From Promethearchaeota archaeon Loki_b32 (GTDB lineage: Archaea > Asgardarchaeota > Lokiarchaeia > Sigyniarchaeales > SOKP01): a stretch of DNA of 64,000 bases. The translations under genes were made by a program, and so were the position numbers. The notes beneath the pieces were generated by a model. That model did no database searches, was not told the origin of the DNA, and saw only the letters and a list, made by a program, of their open reading frames with translations. Of this stretch, positions 55,027 to 63,508 are shown in pieces (within the stretch, counting starts at the first letter, position 1; each line of letters opens with the position of its first letter). Location of the stretch: assembly GCA_005223125.1 (NCBI GenBank), contig NJBH01000017.1:1-64000 (forward strand). Direction: 5' to 3'.

Positions 55027-55751
55027 TGTATATTCATCTTATTATGTCTTTTGTGTAATCTTTCTTCAACTTTCAACGCATAACCTAAGCTTAATTTTCC
55101 AATCTGCACCTTTATTGATGCCTTCCCTTCCCATGTTTTAAATATAATCCTTAATAAAATTCCCATAAATATAAATGCTCCTGCTATGAAAAACCAAATA
55201 TTAATAACGTTCAATTGTTGGAAAAACAAGAAATACAAGAAATTATGTGCTAAATAAATTGTTAGAGAGTAGTATGAATAATAAAATAAGAATTTATAAC
55301 TTTTGTGAGGTCTAATTATCTCAAAAACTTCAAAAATTAAAAATATAGAAATTAGAACCACATCAATTCCTATTGAATAAATTGCCCACGAAAAACTTCT
55401 TCTCATCAAAAACCTAGGAAAATTTAACAAAATACCAAAAGCTATTAAAAAGATTCCACATAATATGGAGGGAATCAAAAAGTTATGTCCAAAAGCTCTC
55501 TTTTTGTCTTCTTCACTTTGATTTACAAATAATGTATGAAAAAGAGTATCTCCAATTACGGTTCCAAATAGGAAAGAAGGGAAGAAAGTGAGTATTGGAT
55601 CTTGGTTAATATTATGATATAAGATATGAAAAAATAAGCCAAATAAATTGGAATCACCTTCATATGGTAATAATATTGATAGTATAATTACATTAATCTC
55701 TATTTTTCCTTTTCTCCAGTTCCTTAGATAAACCCAATGCCAATTTACCAA
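55023..55751 (-). CDS. Truncated HGSNAT-like membrane acyltransferase (tandem duplicate)
   Basis: A 242-residue frame. From about residue 36 it matches the C-terminal half (about residues 165-367) of the acyltransferase encoded just upstream. Shared marks are DPILxxFPxFLxGTVIGD and SYKFLFYYSYxSLTxYLxHN, and both end in an xQIGKLxLG segment. The N-terminal half with DIFRGL is missing. The first 20 codons overlap the end of the full copy, with no homology, so the listed start may be an artefact. It could be a pseudogene, or a separate half-subunit. Six or seven membrane helices remain. It overlaps tlyA by 4 bases. Confidence 0.6.
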   Translation of the reverse strand: MVNWHWVYLRNWRKGKIEINVIILSILLPYEGDSNLFGLFFHILYHNINQDPILTFFPSFLFGTVIGDTLFHTLFVNQSEEDKKRAFGHNFLIPSILCGIFLIAFGILLNFPRFLMRRSFSWAIYSIGIDVVLISIFLIFEVFEIIRPHKSYKFLFYYSYYSLTIYLAHNFLYFLFFQQLNVINIWFFIAGAFIFMGILLRIIFKTWEGKASIKVQIGKLSLGYALKVEERLHKRHNKMNIQ

Positions 55752-56796
55752 TTTGAATTTTTAGTGAGAAAGAAGAGCCATACTTTTTATATAAAAACTT
55801 TAGTAATATTACATACAGAATAATTGCGACTGTTACAAAAAGCCAAAAATGACCCTCACTCATTTGACCATAAAAAAGAAAATATAAAACATTATGGCTT
55901 AAATAAACGGTCAAAGAAAAGTATGAATAATAAAACAAGAATTTATAACTTTTACTCGTGCTAAATATTCCATACGCTTCCAGTGTTAACAAAACTGACA
56001 TAAAAATTAAGCATACTCCCAATGAAAAATAAATCCAATAAAAGTTTTTACCTTGAAAAAATTCAGGAAATATAAATATAATAGTAAAAACAATTAAACC
56101 AATTCCTATTATCAATGAAGGGAATAATATTTTTTTCTTAACAGCTTGCTTTTTTTCTTTTTGATCTTCCATATTAAAGATCTCTAAAATAAGATCTCCT
56201 ATCACTGTACCGATTAGGAAAAAAGGAAAAGCGGCTAAAATTGGATCTAATTCTATGGTATTGTATAAAACAAAATATAATATTCCATAAAAATTTGGCT
56301 TATTTTTGTACTGAGCTAATAACCAAAATATAAAATCGTTTAGAAAGAAAATTATTATAGCCAATATAATCCTTAATGATTTTGATTTTTTCAATAACGG
56401 CCATGCCATAAAAAGGGAAACTGCTATTGATAATAACATGAACCATGTCCATATTATTAAAGGATTCATTACTCTAATTGCTACAAAAATGTTATAAACT
56501 AAAGCTATTGCCAAGATTAACAGGGCTCTAAAAAGATATTCATTTCTTAACATTTGTAAAGTATAAGTCTCTGATATTTTCTTAATTCTATTATCATATG
56601 AAATGAAAGTGCTAATACCAGAAATGAACATGAACATACCACCTGAAGAACGATCTATAAAGGAACTTGTAATGATATTTAAAGTTGAATTTGGGCCATT
56701 TATTATCCACCAATCCCTTAAATGTACCCACACCATTATGGCCAAGTTTAAACCACGAAAAATATCAATGGCTTTTAATCTCTTCATCGTTAACAC
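55693..56796 (-). CDS. HGSNAT/DUF1624-like membrane acyltransferase
   Basis: A 367-residue polytopic protein of the family that includes heparan-alpha-glucosaminide N-acetyltransferase and bacterial DUF1624 proteins. It opens RLKAIDIFRGLNLAIMVWVHLRD-like (DIFRGLNLAIMVWVH), the catalytic-region signature with an Arg and a His, then GGMFMFISGISTFISYDNR. About ten membrane helices follow. Family members acetylate sugars of glycans or glycolipids. The second start codon (Met4) may be the true one. Its truncated duplicate follows immediately on the same strand. Confidence 0.8.
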   Translation of the reverse strand: MLTMKRLKAIDIFRGLNLAIMVWVHLRDWWIINGPNSTLNIITSSFIDRSSGGMFMFISGISTFISYDNRIKKISETYTLQMLRNEYLFRALLILAIALVYNIFVAIRVMNPLIIWTWFMLLSIAVSLFMAWPLLKKSKSLRIILAIIIFFLNDFIFWLLAQYKNKPNFYGILYFVLYNTIELDPILAAFPFFLIGTVIGDLILEIFNMEDQKEKKQAVKKKILFPSLIIGIGLIVFTIIFIFPEFFQGKNFYWIYFSLGVCLIFMSVLLTLEAYGIFSTSKSYKFLFYYSYFSLTVYLSHNVLYFLFYGQMSEGHFWLFVTVAIILYVILLKFLYKKYGSSFSLKIQIGKLALGLSKELEKRKNRD

Positions 56797-56813
56797 ATTT
56801 TTTTCTCTTGTTA

Positions 56814-57689
56814 TTAAATATAATTAAATTGGTTATAATTACTGTTTTTTGCCATTTTTATTAATTTTATAGATTTACTTAATGATAAATTGCCCAATAA
56901 GACATTTTCAGCAATCTCAATTAGTCTTTGGTCAATTTCCTCATTATCATCCACGGAATTCTCATGAAATTCTTCAGTTTTCATCTTATTATGGCTTTTT
57001 TGTTTTATAATCGTTTGATAATTCTGAGATGTAATTTCAAAACCGTCTCTGAGTGAGATAATCAAGGCAGCTGCTTCATCTTTTGGAATTTTTTTTTTAG
57101 ATTCATCTCGAATTTTATATTTGGAAGTTTTTGATTCATCGATTAATAATACTCTCAACCATTCTTTATTAAAATTTTTAAATATTTCCTCAATTAGTTT
57201 TTGAGTTATAGGCATAATACCTCTTCCAAATTTAAATATTAATTTTAAGGGATTTGGATTGCCTTCTTGAAGTGCAAAAAAATATGTCTGGATTATATTA
57301 ATTAATTTATCATAATCATAAATCGTATGAGAATTTAAATAATAATCATCTAGAAAAATAACTAACCCTAAATGTTTCGTGCCAGGGTCAATTGAAAAAA
57401 TTAATTCTGAATAATTTTTTTTCCCTATTTTTTTTCCCGCTAAAACTTTTACAATATATTGCTCAAAATTGTCTTCTTTCGCATAAGGGAGGATCTTACT
57501 TTTTATCTTATCTACATTTTTAAAATTATTCATTTCTTTTAAAGTTGAAAGAATAATAGAGTTTGGAATATTTGGGATTTTGTTTCCTATATTTAACACT
57601 TCAAATTTAACTTGTAGACGTTCTAACTCCTTATTTAATCGATAGAAAAAATTTAAATCCTCCGTTAACACAAATATATTAGTTCTCAA
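56814..57689 (-). CDS. RuvC/RNase H-fold predicted nuclease
   Basis: A 291-residue protein. The central part has the RNase H-fold order of the RuvC family: first strand SELIFSIDPGTKHLGLVIF with D101, a middle strand RVLLIDESKTSKY with E185 (or D184), and helix KDEAAALIISLRDG with D204/E205. These are the expected acidic metal ligands. The N-terminal 90 residues and the acidic C-terminal tail are unassigned. It would cut structured DNA such as Holliday junctions, or another nucleic acid. It diverges from a RadB-like gene across 44 bases, and a functional link in recombination is likely. Confidence 0.7.
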   Translation of the reverse strand: MRTNIFVLTEDLNFFYRLNKELERLQVKFEVLNIGNKIPNIPNSIILSTLKEMNNFKNVDKIKSKILPYAKEDNFEQYIVKVLAGKKIGKKNYSELIFSIDPGTKHLGLVIFLDDYYLNSHTIYDYDKLINIIQTYFFALQEGNPNPLKLIFKFGRGIMPITQKLIEEIFKNFNKEWLRVLLIDESKTSKYKIRDESKKKIPKDEAAALIISLRDGFEITSQNYQTIIKQKSHNKMKTEEFHENSVDDNEEIDQRLIEIAENVLLGNLSLSKSIKLIKMAKNSNYNQFNYI

Positions 57690-57733
57690 ATTATAATTAT
57701 AAATATTAGATAAAATTAATAATTTCTAATTAC

Positions 57734-58423
57734 ATGAAATTTCCCACTTTAGAGTTAAATAAATGGATTAATTCCATAAAAATTTTGAAAGGAATTTTTT
57801 CAGTATTTGGGGATTTTGGTGTTGGAAAAACTACATTTGCGCTCCAAACTGCAATAAATACAGCTAAAATTGGAAAAAATGTTATATATGTCTATACTAA
57901 ACCCAATTTCCCCTCGGAAAAAATCCAATTGATTAAGAAAGACTCTAAAGAAATTTTAGATAACATAATATTTGTTCATATAACAAATTTTGATGAATTA
58001 TATCGTGTTATTTTTAATTTCGAATTTTTAGTATTAAACTTCTTGAATGAGAAAATGAACAAATTGAACTTTATTATAATAGATTCAATAACGAATTTGT
58101 ATAATTTAGAATTAAATAAAGATAATAAAAAAAAGAATTATAACCGAAATTATCAACTAAATCAAATTTTGGCTAACTTAACTTATCTAAATGAAAGTTA
58201 TGGCATTGAAATATTGATAGTTAATGAGATAAGCAGAAAAATTAGAGAGAATCAAATAATCGAGGTTCAAAGTGGAGGAAAAGTTATGGAATTCTGGGTA
58301 AAATATAATTTAAAAATAAATAAGACCAACAAATTAAATGAGAGAAAATTCATTTTCAACAATATTCCAGAAAAGCAATCAATTGTATTCAATTCAAATT
58401 TGAGAGAAAAAGGATTTGAATAA
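57734..58423 (+). CDS. RadB-like RecA-fold ATPase
   Basis: A 229-residue RecA/RadA-fold protein without an N-terminal HhH domain. Walker A is GDFGVGKT (26-33) and Walker B is KLNFIIIDSITNLYNL. The loop ILIVNEISRKIRENQIIEVQSGGKVMEFW matches the region where RadA/RadB have their DNA-binding loops (broken here as VNEISRKIREN and GGKVMEFW). RadB is an accessory paralogue of RadA that interacts with Hjc resolvase in Euryarchaeota. The divergent neighbour here is a RuvC-like nuclease, so the partnership may be mirrored. No full RadA gene is next to it. Confidence 0.75.
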   Translation: MKFPTLELNKWINSIKILKGIFSVFGDFGVGKTTFALQTAINTAKIGKNVIYVYTKPNFPSEKIQLIKKDSKEILDNIIFVHITNFDELYRVIFNFEFLVLNFLNEKMNKLNFIIIDSITNLYNLELNKDNKKKNYNRNYQLNQILANLTYLNESYGIEILIVNEISRKIRENQIIEVQSGGKVMEFWVKYNLKINKTNKLNERKFIFNNIPEKQSIVFNSNLREKGFE

Positions 58424-58475
58424 TATTAATAAGTCAATTTCGGTTGTTTTCAAATAATTTATTAAATAGTGAACT

Positions 58476-59705
58476 ATGTTAAAAAAAGATCTTATTTTAA
58501 TTAAAGAAGGTTTAACAGAATTTTACATCCATAATATTGATCAAGAAGCAGTCCCCTCAAAGTCAATGAATGTCTTTTATAATAAGCGAATGGAGATTAA
58601 CCGTGATATTTCAATTTTGGCCATTAATGCGTATAATGAATTATATCACCAAAAAAATCTTATCATTATTGATTCTATGGCAGCATCAGGGATTAGCTCA
58701 ATTAGGATGATAAATGAATGCAAGAATATTAAAAAGATTTTTATTAATGATATTAACCCTGAAGCTGTTAAACTAATAAAGAAAAACATTAAATTAAACA
58801 ATCTTGAAAAAATCCCAATTCAAATAGAAATCAGCCAAAAAGATGCAAATCTCCTTTTTTCTGAAATTGCCACTAATAAAGGTAAACATTCAAGTGAAAC
58901 AGAAAAAAAACCAAATGTAATTTCAATTGATCCTTTTGGTACTCCAAATCTTTATACTGACTCTGCTTTCAAGGCATTACAAAATATAAATGGTTTAATG
59001 TGTATTACCGCTACAGATACAGCGGTTTTATTTGGAGTACGCCCCAATGTATGTTTTAGGAAATATTTGGCTAAACCGCTTTATACAGAATATTCTAAGG
59101 AAATTGGAGGACGAATTTTATTATATTTCATTTCTCGAATAGCTAATATTAATAAGATGGGAATAATACCCTTATTAACCTTCTACTCTGGTCATTTTAT
59201 CAGAGTATTTTGTTTAACATTTAAAAATAAAAAGCAAATTTCAAAATCTTTTGAAAATTTTGGGTATATTATTCACTGTAAAAATTGTGGATATCGATCC
59301 TCTATTAATAATAGTATTTTAAAAATACCCAAAGAATGTCCTGGATGCAGGAATAGAGAAAATCTTGATTATGCTGGCCCTTTATGGATAGGTAGAATTC
59401 ATGAAATTAATTTTATTAATAAAATGCTTAAATTAAATGAAATTTCTAAAATAAATTATAAAAAAAGGATAGAAAAACTCTTAACATTCGCTATTGAAGA
59501 AAATAATAAGCCCCTTTCTTATTTCAACCTTCATAAACTCAGTCAAATTTTAAAACTTACTTCTGTTCCAAAAATTAAAAATGTCATCAATATAATTAAA
59601 CAAAAGGGTTACCAAGCTTCGAGGACTCATTTTGATTTATTGTCAATAAAAAGTGACTTGGATATATCCTTATTAAAAAAAATTCTAATCGATACACAAA
59701 AGTGA
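58476..59705 (+). CDS. trm1: tRNA (guanine26-N2)-dimethyltransferase Trm1
   Basis: A 409-residue SAM-dependent methyltransferase that makes N2,N2-dimethylguanosine at position 26 of tRNAs. The Trm1 signature is present: SMNVFYNKRMEINRDISIL, IIDSMAASGISSIRMI, the catalytic DPFGTPNLYTDSA, ATDTAVLFGVRPNVCFRKY, and a zinc-binding pair CKNCG / CPGC in the C-terminal domain. Length is as expected. It starts 52 bases after the RadB-like gene and is followed 14 bases later by ftsJ, so RNA modification genes are grouped here. Confidence 0.95.
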   Translation: MLKKDLILIKEGLTEFYIHNIDQEAVPSKSMNVFYNKRMEINRDISILAINAYNELYHQKNLIIIDSMAASGISSIRMINECKNIKKIFINDINPEAVKLIKKNIKLNNLEKIPIQIEISQKDANLLFSEIATNKGKHSSETEKKPNVISIDPFGTPNLYTDSAFKALQNINGLMCITATDTAVLFGVRPNVCFRKYLAKPLYTEYSKEIGGRILLYFISRIANINKMGIIPLLTFYSGHFIRVFCLTFKNKKQISKSFENFGYIIHCKNCGYRSSINNSILKIPKECPGCRNRENLDYAGPLWIGRIHEINFINKMLKLNEISKINYKKRIEKLLTFAIEENNKPLSYFNLHKLSQILKLTSVPKIKNVINIIKQKGYQASRTHFDLLSIKSDLDISLLKKILIDTQK

Positions 59706-59719
59706 TTATGTAGTATAAA

Positions 59720-60358
59720 ATGGCAAATCATAAAGATTTTCATAAAAAAGAAACCTATTACAAACAAGCCAAAGTAGATGGCTATCGCGCAAGATCTGCC
59801 TATAAATTATTTGATATTCAAAAAAGGTTCAACATTTTTAGAAGAGCATTTTATATATTAGATATAGGATGCGCTCCGGGTTCATGGTTACAAGTAGCAA
59901 AAAAGTATGCCGAAGAGAATCTAGTTAGATACAGCGATCAACACTATCATCGAGATCATTATAAGATAATGGGTGTTGATATTAAGAAAACATCACCTAT
60001 TGAAAATGTTAATATTGTAAAAGCAGATATTACGAAACTAGAAATCCAAACAAAATTTAATCTATTCTTTCAAAGTAAATTAGATTTAATCTTATCAGAT
60101 GCTTCAATAAAGAAGACTGGAAATAAATTCACTGACCATTTAAAACAATTAGATCTTTGTTATAAAATAATGGAAATTGTAAGAAATAATTTAAAATTTA
60201 AAGGTAATCTAATACTTAAGGCTTTCCAAGGTTCCGATTTTGTTAAATTTACCAAAGAAGTGAAACCATTATTTAAAATTTTAAAATCATATAAACCTAT
60301 GTCTTCCAAAAAAAAAAGTAATGAGATTTTTATTATTGGTTTACAAAAAAAAAATTAA
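59720..60358 (+). CDS. rlmE: FtsJ/RlmE-type RNA 2'-O-methyltransferase
   Basis: A 212-residue FtsJ methyltransferase acting on rRNA or tRNA ribose 2'-OH. SAM-binding motif LDIGCAPGSWLQVAKKY, and the catalytic K-D-K-E tetrad in order: K in RSAYKLFDIQ, D in LSDASIKKTG, K in LILKAFQGSD and E in KKKSNEIFIIG. The N-terminal part HKKETYYKQAKVDGYRARSAYK is typical. It lies 14 bases after trm1. Its last 4 bases overlap the end of the convergent RPC34-like gene. Confidence 0.95.
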   Translation: MANHKDFHKKETYYKQAKVDGYRARSAYKLFDIQKRFNIFRRAFYILDIGCAPGSWLQVAKKYAEENLVRYSDQHYHRDHYKIMGVDIKKTSPIENVNIVKADITKLEIQTKFNLFFQSKLDLILSDASIKKTGNKFTDHLKQLDLCYKIMEIVRNNLKFKGNLILKAFQGSDFVKFTKEVKPLFKILKSYKPMSSKKKSNEIFIIGLQKKN

Positions 60359-60966
60359 ATATCTTGCAATCTAGCCTCAATTTCATCAAAATTTATGCTA
60401 TAGTCTTCTCCATTTGAAGCTAATTCAATCCATTCAGTTAACCAAGGGCAATGTTGTGGATTAAATTGATCAAGATTAGTGTCGTTACATTTATCTCGAA
60501 AGGGACATATGAAACAAGGCTGTCTAGAAAACATAATCCAAATAAAATCCTTTTCATTTTTATTAATTTTCAGATTTTTAATTTTTACATCAATTTCCTC
60601 AAGTGCATAGATATGTTTTGTCCATGAGGCATCAACTAATTCTCGGATCATTTTAATTTTTGATTGTAATAATAATAATTCTAAGATAGTTTCTAAATCG
60701 TTACGTTTTTTATTACTTAATTCCATTAACCTGTTAAATAGTATATCTTTTTCGCGATTTATTATATTTAGAACTGTTTTTTCATCTTTTCTTAATGTTC
60801 GGTTGAATTTTTTCTTTTTTTCTTCAATTCTTTCTATTCTTCTCTCAACGTCCGATTTTTCTTCTAAAGGGCCTTCAACACGTTCTTTTATTTTACATTT
60901 ATGACGTGATAAATAAGCAAACCCTTTACCACAATAAGGGCAAATTTCTCTTTTTTTTTTTGCCAT
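60355..60966 (-). CDS. RPC34-like winged-helix iron-sulphur protein with N-terminal zinc finger
   Basis: A 203-residue protein. The last 60 residues carry four cysteines (C151, C154, C160, C173) in the order CxxC-x5-C-x12-C, followed by PWLTEWIEL. This closely matches the cluster end of the RNA polymerase III subunit RPC34/RPC6, in which a cysteine set is followed by MTEWL. Residues about 58-120 can form a winged helix (LRKDEKTVLNIINREKDIL). The N-terminus holds a CxxC-x9-HxC zinc-finger-like set (C9, C12, H22, C24), which is not part of RPC34. It may bind DNA in transcription initiation. It is convergent with ftsJ. Confidence 0.65.
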   Translation of the reverse strand: MAKKKREICPYCGKGFAYLSRHKCKIKERVEGPLEEKSDVERRIERIEEKKKKFNRTLRKDEKTVLNIINREKDILFNRLMELSNKKRNDLETILELLLLQSKIKMIRELVDASWTKHIYALEEIDVKIKNLKINKNEKDFIWIMFSRQPCFICPFRDKCNDTNLDQFNPQHCPWLTEWIELASNGEDYSINFDEIEARLQDI

Positions 60967-61154
60967 TGTAATGATTTGAGTTATTTTGATAAGTTTAAAT
61001 TAAAATCATAAAAATATAAGGACTATGATATAATCTTTATGAATATTTTAAAATTAATTTTACGATTTTTTAAGATTTAACATATATTTATGGCTAATTT
61101 TATATTAGTAATTTTAAATTGTATTTAAACTAGAGAGTTCATTAATAAATAACA

Positions 61155-61982
61155 ATGATGATCAATCAAATATTAGGAATCGATAAGCATCAAGTAATTA
61201 AACTACAAAATATACATGATACTCTCGAAATTAATAGAAATAAAATATATATTTTAGCTTCAGGAGCAAAAAATTTTGATGATACTATTGGAGGTGGTTT
61301 TTACAAAGGTAATAAATATTTGATTTTTGGAGCTAATAAAACAGGTAAAACCCAGTTATGTCATCAACTATGTGTTCAAGCTTTTATACAATTCTCTAAA
61401 ATTGTTAATAACTCTAAAATTAAGAATAAGCAATTTGTATTTTATTTTGATACGGAAAATACATTCAGACCTGAAAGAATAAAGGAGCTAATATTAAAGT
61501 ATAATGTCAATTACGATAAAATACTTAAAAATATTTTAGTTTCTAAAATTATGAGTAATTCTGCCTTCTTACTTTCATTAAAAGAACTCGAAAAATTCTT
61601 AGAAAAAAATACCATTACCATACTTATAATTGATTCAATAAATAACTACTATAATTCTGATTTAGCCAATAAAAGCATTTCCGTTAATAAAGCTAAAGAG
61701 ATTTTTTTGAGAATCTTAGCTTTAATAAATAAACTCACTTTAGAATATAGTTTAATTACCATAACTACAGCTCAAGTAACTTTAAATTTAAATAAAGATT
61801 CCCCCTTAAGAGTGCTTCCTGTCGGTAACTCCATTTTAAACCACTTTTTTTCAGAATATGTATATTTGGATTATAAAGAACAAGATAAAAGATATGTTCA
61901 ATTAGTAAATTCTATTAATCTTCCTGAAAAAAGACTACTTTACAAAATAACTTCTTCTGGAATTCAAGATTATAAAATTTAA
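61155..61982 (+). CDS. RadA/Rad51-paralogue RecA-fold ATPase
   Basis: A 275-residue RecA-fold protein. The RadA-type entry FDDTIGGGFYKGNKYLIFGAN is followed by Walker A GANKTGKT (59-66), VFYFDTENTFRPERIKEL (a RadA/Rad51 motif) and Walker B ILIIDSINNYYNS. TTAQVTLNL lies at the usual sensor position. The HhH domain at the N-terminus of true RadA is missing, and the Walker A has Asn-Lys-Thr in place of the usual Glu-Phe/Ala-Gly, so it is more likely a recombination-mediator paralogue. It is the second RecA-fold gene in 4 kb. MptE is convergent, 10 bases away. Confidence 0.75.
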   Translation: MMINQILGIDKHQVIKLQNIHDTLEINRNKIYILASGAKNFDDTIGGGFYKGNKYLIFGANKTGKTQLCHQLCVQAFIQFSKIVNNSKIKNKQFVFYFDTENTFRPERIKELILKYNVNYDKILKNILVSKIMSNSAFLLSLKELEKFLEKNTITILIIDSINNYYNSDLANKSISVNKAKEIFLRILALINKLTLEYSLITITTAQVTLNLNKDSPLRVLPVGNSILNHFFSEYVYLDYKEQDKRYVQLVNSINLPEKRLLYKITSSGIQDYKI

Positions 61983-61992
61983 TTTTTTAGTA

Positions 61993-62820
61993 TCAGAAAT
62001 TCAAAAATTCTTCTATTGAAAGATGAACAAAATCACTTATTCTATTCTCAGAATTAACAAAATATATAGGATTTATTATCATTTTTTTCAACCATTTTAT
62101 TAGTTTTAATGCATAAGAGAGTTTTTTTAGTTTGGTGGGACTTGCTTCTTGATTTATTTTCATGTCTAACTTGGAATACTTCCCTATGATATTTCCAAAA
62201 TCCATCCCTATTAGAAATAATCTATGAAATGAAGATAATAAAGTTCGTAAAAAAAAAAGTATTCTATCTCCATCAGTAAACCCTCCTGGATTTATAATGT
62301 TTTGTATTGGGTCTACTTGTGTAGTTCCTATAATATTTTTAAATTTTATTATATTTTCTTCAAAAAACCATAATTTCCTAATGTTGTCACCATGGGCATG
62401 GACTATGTTGAATCTTGCATATTCAAGTTCATTTTTTGTAATCCCATCTAAATCTGAAAAAATAGCATCAATATGAATACCTTTTTTCTTTAGTAAGATT
62501 GAGGCACCATCTGCTGCTAAAATGATATAATCTTTAAAAAAATTTGCCCCTTTTTTTCCCCCAATAATATCAATAGTTTTTTCTAATGATGGACCGCATC
62601 CAAATATTAGAAGTGATGATTTTGTTAAAAGCCTTTCTTTAAACAACTTTAAAACATTATTTATTTCCCAATTTTTATTTTTCTTTGAGAGGATTAGCGA
62701 TAAATAATCACGAGCCTCACAATCCTTTTGATAGTCAAATTTGAAATCATTTTTTATCTGATTATACCAATCTTTGAATTCGGTATAAAAATTTAGTTGA
62801 TCCTTTAGATTAAAATCCAT
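61993..62820 (-). CDS. mptE: 6-hydroxymethylpterin pyrophosphokinase MptE (DUF115)
   Basis: A 275-residue archaeal DUF115 protein. Marks are LLIFGCGPSLEKTI, YIILAADGASILLKKKGIHIDAIFSDLDG (split as AADGASILL and IFSDLDG), HAHGDNIRKL, GTTQVDP, and NPGGFTDGDRI. The ADGA and DLDG loops bind nucleotide and metal. MptE transfers pyrophosphate from ATP to 6-hydroxymethyl-7,8-dihydropterin in folate or methanopterin-type cofactor synthesis, so the organism likely makes a pterin C1 carrier. That fits with GcvH encoded next door, since glycine cleavage feeds such carriers. Confidence 0.9.
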   Translation of the reverse strand: MDFNLKDQLNFYTEFKDWYNQIKNDFKFDYQKDCEARDYLSLILSKKNKNWEINNVLKLFKERLLTKSSLLIFGCGPSLEKTIDIIGGKKGANFFKDYIILAADGASILLKKKGIHIDAIFSDLDGITKNELEYARFNIVHAHGDNIRKLWFFEENIIKFKNIIGTTQVDPIQNIINPGGFTDGDRILFFLRTLLSSFHRLFLIGMDFGNIIGKYSKLDMKINQEASPTKLKKLSYALKLIKWLKKMIINPIYFVNSENRISDFVHLSIEEFLNF

Positions 62821-62949
62821 ACTTCCTAAATTATATCTTTGAAAAAAGCAATCATAAAATTTTAAATTATTACCTTAATTAATAAAAACATACTATTTAA
62901 TACAATATTATTATAATTCATAAATTTAATAAAAAAGAGTTAGGTAAAA

Positions 62950-63342
62950 ATGGCTAAATGGTTTACTAAAACACATCAATGGTTTGATGATGCTACAAAA
63001 ATGGTTGGACTTACACCCTACGCAGCAGAACAACTTGGAGAAATCAGTTTTGTTGATGTGGAAGGTCTTGAAGGTGCTACACTTGAACAAGTAAAATTAG
63101 ATGGAGATGAACCATCAAGCGATCCAATTGATTGCACAGTTGAATCAAGTAAAGCTGTTGGCGATATTTATTCGCCTGTAAGTGGTAATGTTATTGAAGT
63201 TAATTCTGACTTGATGGATGAACCAGAAAAAATTAATGAAGATGCTTTTGCAGCTTGGCTATTTAAAATCGAGCCATCAAATTGGGATGCTGAAAAGGGA
63301 AACTTATTAGACGAAGGAGTATATAACGCTTTTATTGGGTAA
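62950..63342 (+). CDS. gcvH: Glycine cleavage system H protein (lipoyl carrier)
   Basis: A 130-residue GcvH. It starts KWFTKTHQWFDDA, with a start preceded by AGGT, and has YAAEQLGEISFVDVEGLEG. The lipoyl-lysine hairpin TVESSKAVGDIYSPVSG has Lys68 as the attachment site. The C-terminal EPEKINEDAFAAWLFKIEPSN is typical. It shuttles the aminomethyl group between the P and T proteins, or may act in other lipoate-dependent exchange. The lipoate module at 9-12 kb would modify it. It diverges from mptE across 129 bases. Confidence 0.93.
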   Translation: MAKWFTKTHQWFDDATKMVGLTPYAAEQLGEISFVDVEGLEGATLEQVKLDGDEPSSDPIDCTVESSKAVGDIYSPVSGNVIEVNSDLMDEPEKINEDAFAAWLFKIEPSNWDAEKGNLLDEGVYNAFIG

Positions 63343-63508
63343 TATAAATAATATTTTTTATTTAATTTCTCTAAATAACTTTTTCTTTTTTTTAATTTTT
63401 ATCAAAACCTCCAGAAAAATTTAATAAATTCATTTTAGTCTTAATAATGGATCCAAAATGAATTTTAAACATAATTTGATAGAAAATTATTATGAATCTA
63501 TAATTTAA

